From Synura sp. LO234KE (taxonomy: Eukaryota > Sar > Synurophyceae > Synurales > Mallomonadaceae), in the NCBI GenBank assembly GCA_015143735.1, contig VKHC01000310.1, positions 1 through 13,418 of the forward strand: a DNA stretch of 13,418 nt. The letters run 5' to 3'. Position 1 is the stretch's first letter. Each line of letters starts with the position of its first letter. Under the pieces are notes generated by a model. The model had not been told where the DNA came from and ran no database searches. It saw nothing but the letters and a program-made list of their open reading frames with translations. Positions 7,283 through 13,418 of this stretch are shown here, one piece after another. The position numbers and the translations under genes were made by a program.

Positions 7283-7627
7283 ACTGAGTGAGTGCACTCG
7301 GTGCTGTTACTTTATTAGTCATCTACTTAATTCCATGAGCCTCACAAAAAGCTGGAGAGCAATCACTAGCAGAGCAAAAATGCGCAGCAAGACGCACGAA
7401 AAAGATTAACGGAAATCAGATGGGTGGAGGCGCGGATCGGGCCTTGGAGTAAAGGGATCTTCTGCGAGTTACTTAGCTTAGAAAAAACACGCAAAAATGT
7501 GTTTTTACACTGCACCCTGCAGTTATAACCACCCTAGCAATAACAGGACCCATGCATGCTACTCAGGCCCGGGCCGGAAAACAGCCGACCTCCTACTGTG
7601 TGTGGAGCCATGCAGCCTTGACGATGA
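7283..7627. other. Spacer grading into GC-rich DNA
   Basis: No gene is called. GC content rises sharply from about 7500, and frames then open on both strands because stops become rare, not because of coding signal. Confidence 0.4.
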
Positions 7628-8660
7628 CTTTGGCCCCGGCCCCTATCCCCACACACTCGGTTTGGAGAGCAACTTCCATGCTCTTTGGCCCCAGCGCAAG
7701 ACCCCCTCCTGCCCAAGCCCCCACCACAGGGATCCACAGGAGGATACCTTCCGCGGAGGGCTATACAGACCCAACAAAAGGCGGAGAGACATCGACTTCA
7801 GCAACAAGGCGACCAAGGGAAACCATGCCGAACGAATCCTACGGCGGAACCCCGGGACCCTAAGGAGCCCCCCAGGTCCCTCCCCGACCGCAACCGAGCA
7901 CCACAGAACCGACATATTACGGTGATGACCATCCACCCAGGGGAGTTAAGACGGCCCACATGTATCACGAACACCGGCCCACACATCGGTCAACATCTCA
8001 CCGCCAGCAGGCGTCCCGAGGGACATTACCCCAAAGGTTAGCGGGTTAGGTGCGGACCTGCGGATGGCAACGAACCTGAAGAATGCCAAGTCCCCTGAAC
8101 AGCAAAAGGCCAGGCAGACGCAATGACTATACTATGCCAGGCGGAACTGGGAGCAAATGAGAAGTATCTACGGCTGAAGCAACGCGACCGCCAACTCGTG
8201 GGAGAGAAAGCTGTGGAGGCTCTTAAAAGGAGTCATGCCGGTCGGGTCTCCCGGCGGGATCCTGGAAGCCCAGAAAGCCTTCCACCGGGCATAAACATCC
8301 AAACCGCGACCCAGCACTATAGCACCGACAGCTTCTGACGCCAAGCTCCGCGGAACAGGAGAGTCACGAAGGACCACGGGTCTACATGCCACTACATTTC
8401 CTACACCCGCCTGGCGACTCCAAGGCCAGCGGGCAGTTTGCAAGGTAGGGTTACGCAGACGAACAATAATCTAAATAGTGCCAAACCATTTCAACAGCAC
8501 AGGGTTCGGGAGAGACTGCGACGACACAATGCCATGCTTGCCAGGCAGAAATGAGAACACATTAGGAGCATTAACGCGCTCTGGGAACGGGACCGATTCT
8601 CGTGAGGCGAGCAGGAGAGAGATAGAACGACAGTTAGCAGATGAAGTGATTGGTACTTGA
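7628..8660 (+). pseudogene. Decayed Arg/Gln/Pro-rich reading frame (candidate)
   Basis: One plus-strand frame stays open from 7628 to 8038 (137 codons) and continues in the same frame to about 8660. It is interrupted by TAG at 8039 and by TGA at 8096, 8336, about 8552, about 8594 and about 8645. The first part is Pro/Gln/Arg-rich (QTQQKAERHRLQQQGDQG). Later parts are charged and helix-like (EKYLRLKQRDRQLVGEKAVE; QQHRVRERLRRHNAMLARQK). No ATG suits the start. TGA in an Arg-rich frame fits CGA-to-TGA decay at CpG sites. A gag-like or coiled-coil ancestor is conceivable but no conserved domain is visible. High GC also keeps other frames open here, so real coding ancestry is uncertain. Confidence 0.3.
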
Positions 8661-9070
8661 AGGGCGTTGGAGGATTACTCAGGACGAGGTAGTTAGGTAT
8701 TTGCTAGCCCGATCACCCTTACCCCTGGTGGGATCTGCCAACTTGGCTCATAAGGGTGCTTAGTGATCGATACGTTCGAGTGTTTTTCTCTACGCTAAGT
8801 ATATCTTTAAAAAGAATCCCCGGGCCGCGAGCCGTTCCGCCGCTGTGTTGCCGTAGGCGAGGGGGTCTTTTGCATTTGTATGAGCAGGCGTCCAGGAGCT
8901 GGAGACGTCATTATATATCTTCACCTTGTCCAGTTGGGCGTTAATTCTGGCGATGAATTATTTGCTTGCAACAGGCTTGATGAATCGGTGGCGAATAGTT
9001 TGACGCAGTAGTTACTCGCAGAGACTATGCTGAAACATGGCCGAAGGGAAGATGGAATGGGGCGTCGTCA

Positions 9071-9142
9071 CAGGTGTTACCGGTGTCGTGATGGCGTGTA
9101 TGGCCCCAACCCACTCGGAACACGTCTGACGTGTAACACCTG
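9071..9142. repeat. Inverted repeat, 10-bp perfect arms with nested stem
   Basis: CAGGTGTTAC at 9071-9080 and GTAACACCTG at 9133-9142 are exact reverse complements. Inside the 52-nt interval CGTGT (9095-9099) and ACACG (9120-9124) can form a second stem. The overall size (72 nt) is like a small-RNA precursor or a protein-binding palindrome, but nothing further supports either. Confidence 0.6.
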
Positions 9143-10072
9143 GTTCCCGAAGTTCCTGCGTAGCCTTGGATACAGTTATGGTGATATGCGCTCCCCAGCC
9201 CACGTGATCTGTGGTGTTTCCAAATCAGTTCGAAAAGAAATCGATGCAGAATCATTGAAGTCGGGATCGCCCGGCCCAGAGAAGTTCGCAGTTCATTTTG
9301 TCCGCTAGTCGTTTGTCGTTGAGCCTCCTGCAAAGATGAATATATGCTAGGAACATGTCGATGGCAATCAGCATAAATGACGGGGGTCGGAGCAGAGGCT
9401 GTTACAGCTCTTCGTGACATCGACGCAGAAGTATGCAAACCTTAGCCGGGTCAAGGGTGGTGGAGAGAGTAGACCACTAGTTGCTAGTTCTATGCGAGGA
9501 GAGGAGCATCGTTGGACGTTTGAGTTCAAGTAGACTAGGGACGTTAGGGAGATAATTGACAATTCACTAGTGTCCCGGTAAGCGTTCAGGTCGTGACGAA
9601 TGACGAATGAAGTGAAGCCGTAGGTGGTGAATTGGGGAACAGTCCGCACGATGCCAGGCAAAATTGAAGGCGTGCTTGCGCTCGTTTCCATTGGGAGAGA
9701 ACCGTATCAGAGCCGTTATTGTAAGAGGCAAGTAGATCTGTGATAACCGATACGGGACCCAAGATACTCTTGAGTGACTGATAGCAAAGTGGAAGATGAT
9801 CAATGGTGGGGCTTAAATGCCTTTGAAACCTCTCGGGACTGGTTCATTGGCAAGCTACAGCAGAGGGCCAAATCTGGAAGAATAGTGGGCGCGCTCGGAG
9901 AGTAGCTAATAAATGCTGGTCAAGTAAATAATTCCAAGGTTTTTGCCAGACCCCTGAGGGTTCAGTCACTCGCTCGGAGCGGTCTACTTGATATCGAGAT
10001 GGACTAAACAGCACTCTTTAGAATCGAATCTTCAAATAAAACCCTATCGAGTACACCGTACAAGAAGGAGTG

Positions 10073-10097
10073 TTACAGTCGTTTGGAGGGACTGTAA
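10073..10097. repeat. Hairpin, 8-bp perfect arms
   Basis: TTACAGTC at 10073-10080 and GACTGTAA at 10090-10097 pair perfectly around a 9-nt loop. It lies just left of AT-rich DNA holding GTGACCGAAAA, a word shared with hairpin repeat copy C. Confidence 0.65.
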
Positions 10098-10492
10098 ATA
10101 TATATTTTCTATAGTCACGATCAAGAGTGACCGAAAACAGAATATTTTTTGAATGATTGGTACCACACAGATGGAAATAAATAAATTACGGGGGCAGCTC
10201 GCCGATCGACATCGGAGGATGGTTAGCTTAGTATTATTTCAGGGTGATTACTTTTGTCGGCTAGTATGAGACCTGCCAGAATACTACCACTAGTAACCGC
10301 ATGGAGCTTGTCGCCAAACTTAGATAATCAACTCATTATTAGCCGACCGTAAATACTGTATTCTTATTCCCCGCACATAACTAAAACTTCTCCTCATTTA
10401 AAATCAGGCTAAGAAAATTAAGAGAACAAGGCACTACAATTTCTTACACACGGACTGGAATCCAGTTAAATCAGTCTTTTTTCCCGTTTGTT

Positions 10493-11431
10493 CTAGAATG
10501 TCTTATAAGTAGTTTGTCCACTATAGGACCCCGCCGTCCTGTTGCTAGTGTCGAGTAAATGATCTACATCTGATTCGGGTGACGTCACTTCATCGTTGTC
10601 ACCAACTTCGGATTTCAATTCCCGATATGTGTCAAGCTCCGAGACTACCTTCTCAACGTAAATATAGAGCAAATAAGTAGTACCCACCAAAACGATAAGC
10701 GAAACAACGACAAACAAGACCAACAAATACACTGGCAGTTCTCCGAGCGTGCTTCCAATGCTCGACAAGTTATCCAGACTTGCTCCAATAATACAATCAA
10801 GCAATATATGAGGAAACGTTCCTACGATCATTCCATTCATATAATCGGGGAAATTTGAATCTAGCGCCGCGAGACCGTAATTGGAGACTGCATGCGGAAA
10901 GAGAGGGGATAAGCGAAACAAAAAATTGATTCTAAATCCATTATCCACCAACGCTTTATCTAATCCAATTAAATATTTGTAATTCTTTTTCTTGATATAG
11001 GCCAATACTTCTTCACGGTAATAATATTTAACAAGATAAAAATCTATCGCACCACCAATAGCAAAATCAATTTCACATACTATAGTCGCCACGATAAAAC
11101 CGACCACGAATCCGAGTTTATGTGCGAAGATAAAGCCGCCAGCTACAGCAAGTAATCCAGCTGGAAAAGGAGCAGCTGAGAGTGGTATTGCGAAGAGTGA
11201 AAAATATAGGGTAACAAGATATATATTAGATTTTGATATCTCCTTTAATGCGAAAACAAAGTATTTGAGGGAATACCCTGTCGTAGAGGTGTCGATAATA
11301 AAAAATATTAATGACATAAGCACTAAAGCGATAATTATATTTGAAGTTGTCAAATAGGATTCCTGGGTTGCATCCATGTGCACAGTTGTGTCGGATTTGC
11401 CGTCGGCAATGCCCTCCTCGCGAGAATTCAT
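10493..11431 (-). CDS. VTT-domain membrane protein (TVP38/TMEM64/DedA-like)
   Basis: This 312-residue protein has a polar N-terminus (1-30), a hydrophobic segment at about 31-47, then a core of membrane and re-entrant segments at about 70-118, 120-135 and 197-218, and a last membrane helix at about 232-257 before a charged, acidic tail. The core shows hallmarks of the VTT/'SNARE-associated Golgi protein' family: FPAGLLAVAGGFIF (89-102), a GGAxDF stretch (126-131), and the signature FRLSPLFPHAVSNYGLAAL (172-190) with its Arg, Ser-Pro, Pro and Asn-Tyr residues. Family members act in endomembrane systems; relatives TMEM41B and VMP1 are lipid scramblases, so a lipid or transport role in an internal membrane is inferred. 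The ATG is immediately preceded by an in-frame TAA, so the start is secure unless an upstream exon exists. The stop is TAG. There is no intron and no Trp. It is divergent from the gene at 11667. Confidence 0.9.
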   Translation of the reverse strand: MNSREEGIADGKSDTTVHMDATQESYLTTSNIIIALVLMSLIFFIIDTSTTGYSLKYFVFALKEISKSNIYLVTLYFSLFAIPLSAAPFPAGLLAVAGGFIFAHKLGFVVGFIVATIVCEIDFAIGGAIDFYLVKYYYREEVLAYIKKKNYKYLIGLDKALVDNGFRINFLFRLSPLFPHAVSNYGLAALDSNFPDYMNGMIVGTFPHILLDCIIGASLDNLSSIGSTLGELPVYLLVLFVVVSLIVLVGTTYLLYIYVEKVVSELDTYRELKSEVGDNDEVTSPESDVDHLLDTSNRTAGSYSGQTTYKTF

Positions 11432-11666
11432 TTATGAGAGGAATCACTTTAAATTAAAGAATCAATCAGATTATTATATGCCGTCGATTAGATCAGAATA
11501 TTCATGGTGTTGGATACGAAATACTACATAAAAACAAAATCGAGCAATATTTGTTTTGTGTCAAGCAAGAACGAGCGGAATTGTGAGAGAATTTCACTTC
11601 GTTAACTCCTAATATAATATTCGCTTTTCGGCGGGTTCAGTTCAATTCGAACATAAACTATTTAAT
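11432..11666. promoter_or_regulatory. Divergent intergenic region, likely bidirectional promoter
   Basis: These 235 AT-rich bases separate two divergent start codons, so they probably hold both 5' UTRs and promoters. Visible items are CTTTAAATTAAAG (11447-11459), a near-perfect inverted repeat close to the minus-strand start, and AATATAATATT (about 11611-11621), a TATA-like palindrome about 50 bp before the plus-strand ATG. Neither is proven. An in-frame TAA at 11610-11612 limits upstream extension of the plus-strand frame. Confidence 0.5.
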
Positions 11667-13418
11667 ATGATTAGATGGAATTCACAGCCATTTTCGGATA
11701 TGATGACAAGCAAGCGGCTGAATAATATTCATGACAAAATAGAGCACCTTTCATTGAAACGACGAAGTAGTGTGTTTCTTTCGCATGAAATGTCTTTGAT
11801 AAATGATTTGCTTCTACCTAAACTGTTTTCCGTTAACCAAAGACAGGGCAGTAGTCTGACTAGCCTAGAACGGAATGATTTTAATATGAAATATGCAGTT
11901 TGTGATATGGTCGACATCCCGGTAGCTTTTGATTCTATCGTAAAGGACGACACCATGGCGAAACATTTTGATAGATTGAAGAAATTAGGTGGTTTAATAT
12001 CAAACATGATTATAACTTCCAGGGATCCAAAGATAATATCGGCTACCGACTTTCGTTGTATTCCTGTTGATTTTAAACTGCTTTTCTTCATGGAACGGAA
12101 GTCTGCAATTATTGCTCATCCCACCGAAAGATTTTTTAAGATCGCTGAAACAGAAATATTGAACTATGGTATAAACAAAAAAAAACTTGAGGTTGGATAT
12201 GACATAAAAGACATATTTCGGAAGTTAGAACCGGACGATGAGGGCAAATGCCGCCGCTACATGAAAATCGATGCCTCATTATCCCGGAATTGCCAGAGCG
12301 TCGATGCTGATATTCCCAGAGGAATCTATGCGGATCAAGATGGGGACAAGTGGTACATCAAATGGGAGAACAATACCAATTATCTACTTCCAGATGCCCT
12401 TAACCGACGATGCGTATTAAACAACAGTCCAATAGACGAGAAAAAAGTAATATCAAATTGTTCTTATTTTATGAATATGGGCACTCTTGCCTTATGCCCA
12501 TATGATCCGCTTTTACGCGAGGAAGTAATGCCTGAGCCTTCAATTGAGTATCAATTTCAACTTTCGAATGAATGGTGGCGTCGCTGCGTTTTGAAATCCA
12601 GTTTTGATGAATGTAATATTCTGCGCTGTTTGCACAACTCAACAAATGAGTTTTTCAAGGACGTACCGATAGACGACCCGCTGATAGGTAACGACACTCC
12701 GGCAAGAAGCGGCGGGGAGCGAAAGGGTACCTATTCATATAGCCATATGGTCCGGAGATTTGAAATCCGCGCTAGAGTAAAGAATATTAGAAAGCGCAAA
12801 GGAAACAAAAAGAGCATGCAGCTTTGTTATCAAGACTGCAAACGGATAAAAATGTTAGCGAGTGCGGCGGCAGTACATCCATTCGAGCATGACCTTCCCG
12901 TAACATTCCGTCGAATCACGCCCGAAACGCTGCCAGATGGCGGTGTAGAACGACCGCCTTCGAGTTCTCTTCCCCGTGTTATCACATACATGATCCGTGC
13001 ATGCCTCAGCAGTACATCTTTTGATGTGGATCTAAATGTTCTCGGCTCTGTTGACAGTCCGAGATGTTGTCATCCAGGGTTGAGCTTTCCTCTGGCCCCT
13101 GTTCCGTACAACCTAGCGCAAATTTACCCTCCCAATCCCCGTCGAACCTCGGCCTGGGACTCCAATTACAAGCGGATAAGATCCCTTGAAATTATATCAG
13201 TATCGTCACTACCCGAGCCTTCTCCTGTACCTCCCCCCTCAGAACGGGCCGGGGTGAGGCTGGGCGAGTCGAACACGTGCGAGGGAGCGCTGGCAGAGGA
13301 CGTAATACAAGACGCGACTGCAAGGGCATCGCAAGTTGAACCGAATGAGAAGGCTGTAACTCCCTCATCCGTAAGCAATTGGCCCCAAGAAGTGGCGGGC
13401 GTGACGGCGTCCGCTCCC
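11667..13418 (+). CDS. Large protein of unknown function, partial at window edge
   Basis: From the ATG at 11667 the frame is open for 584 codons to the last base, with no stop, so the 3' end is missing. The nearest upstream in-frame stop is at 11610 and no ATG lies between. An open frame this long in mixed-GC DNA is strong evidence of coding. The N-terminal 340 residues are AT-rich in codon choice and look globular. Residues 215-234 (DIPRGIYADQDGDKWYIKW) recall the first two strands of an AP2-type DNA-binding domain, but the rest of that fold is not evident. Residues about 365-382 hold a basic patch (RKRKGNKK) that could be a nuclear localisation signal. From about 425 the protein becomes Ser/Pro-rich and probably disordered, and GC content rises. 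No signal peptide or membrane helix is seen. A nuclear regulatory role is only a guess. Confidence 0.8.
   Translation, partial: MIRWNSQPFSDMMTSKRLNNIHDKIEHLSLKRRSSVFLSHEMSLINDLLLPKLFSVNQRQGSSLTSLERNDFNMKYAVCDMVDIPVAFDSIVKDDTMAKHFDRLKKLGGLISNMIITSRDPKIISATDFRCIPVDFKLLFFMERKSAIIAHPTERFFKIAETEILNYGINKKKLEVGYDIKDIFRKLEPDDEGKCRRYMKIDASLSRNCQSVDADIPRGIYADQDGDKWYIKWENNTNYLLPDALNRRCVLNNSPIDEKKVISNCSYFMNMGTLALCPYDPLLREEVMPEPSIEYQFQLSNEWWRRCVLKSSFDECNILRCLHNSTNEFFKDVPIDDPLIGNDTPARSGGERKGTYSYSHMVRRFEIRARVKNIRKRKGNKKSMQLCYQDCKRIKMLASAAAVHPFEHDLPVTFRRITPETLPDGGVERPPSSSLPRVITYMIRACLSSTSFDVDLNVLGSVDSPRCCHPGLSFPLAPVPYNLAQIYPPNPRRTSAWDSNYKRIRSLEIISVSSLPEPSPVPPPSERAGVRLGESNTCEGALAEDVIQDATARASQVEPNEKAVTPSSVSNWPQEVAGVTASAP

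Larger units (their letters stand above)
8661..10492. other. Gene-poor segment
   Basis: Over 1.8 kb with no convincing gene. The ATG frame at 9027-9308 (93 codons) is opposed by a longer minus-strand frame (9025-9438) and coincides with a large inverted repeat, so neither is called. A 44-codon open stretch at about 9774-9905 reads DQWWGLNAFETSRDWFIGKL, which looks protein-like, but stops before it in the same frame occur at about the random rate. Hairpins at 9071-9142 and 10073-10097 are annotated separately. Confidence 0.45.

Noticed and set aside
7534-7986. Overlapping long frames on both strands
   Set aside because: High GC lowers stop frequency in all frames; several begin at TTG or other non-ATG codons and none shows a motif.
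5709-8660. Reassigned genetic code with TGA as sense
   Set aside because: Several broken frames are interrupted by TGA, but the two confident genes need no TGA read-through and the large one uses TGG for Trp normally; decay explains the pattern more simply.
9025-9438. 137-codon minus frame and opposing 93-codon plus frame
   Set aside because: Mutually overlapping, no domain, and both cross a large inverted repeat that constrains sequence for other reasons.
11226-11447. 73-codon minus-strand frame at the 5' end of the VTT gene
   Set aside because: Lies in another frame of the confident VTT gene and has no independent support.
11575-11605. Sequence resembling a lac operator half (GGAATTGTGAG)
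   Set aside because: The match is short, the second half differs, and the context is eukaryotic and non-vector.
11729-12091. 120-codon minus-strand frame
   Set aside because: Shadow of the 584-codon plus-strand gene; the same holds for the minus frame at 13166-13378.
1-13418. CRISPR array, rRNA, telomere repeats, reverse transcriptase or transposase domains
   Set aside because: Looked for and not seen; the tandem arrays have no spacers of constant size, and no TTAGGG-type runs or catalytic motifs are present.

Overview
The window looks like nuclear DNA of a eukaryote, most likely a unicellular one. About 10.4 kb of the 13.4 kb has no convincing gene. That gene-poor part is packed with minisatellites, palindromes and diverged hairpin repeats, and shows no Shine-Dalgarno-led operons. 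The two solid genes lie at the right end, are divergent, and show no introns within the visible sequence. The lineage cannot be fixed from sequence alone. An alveolate or stramenopile protist is a guess, not a result.

Layout. 1-1000: gene-free, holding two copies (inverted relative to each other) of a 43-nt hairpin repeat; a third copy lies near 7.24 kb. 1010-1830: dense degenerate repeats built from CTAAAGTCC / CCAGCTATAGCTGG words, including a 14-bp minisatellite and a 12-bp-arm inverted repeat. 1830-3205: AT-rich, with a CAA microsatellite, a 54-bp tandem duplication and another TAAAGT/ACTTTA repeat field. 3218-3918: a weak two-exon gene candidate. 4602-4922: a weak minus-strand ORF. 5709-6429: a coding-like but interrupted stretch with good splice acceptors, either a split gene or a pseudogene. 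7628-8660: a GC-rich, Arg/Gln-rich frame broken once by TAG and otherwise by TGA, probably a decayed gene. 8661-10490: no convincing gene, some hairpins.

10493-11431 (minus) is the best-supported gene: a 312-residue multi-pass membrane protein with a VTT (TVP38/TMEM64/DedA, 'SNARE-associated Golgi protein') domain. Its start is 235 bp from the start of a divergent plus-strand gene at 11667, which stays open for 584 codons to the window edge and is therefore partial. That second protein is not recognised; it has a basic, possibly nuclear-targeting patch and a Ser/Pro-rich C-terminal part. The two genes probably share a promoter region. Nothing shows that they work together.

The observation most worth following up is the 43-nt hairpin repeat. 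All three copies have arms separated by exactly 29 nt, and two copies differ at three stem pairs by compensatory changes, which suggests selection on a folded form or spread of a structured element.
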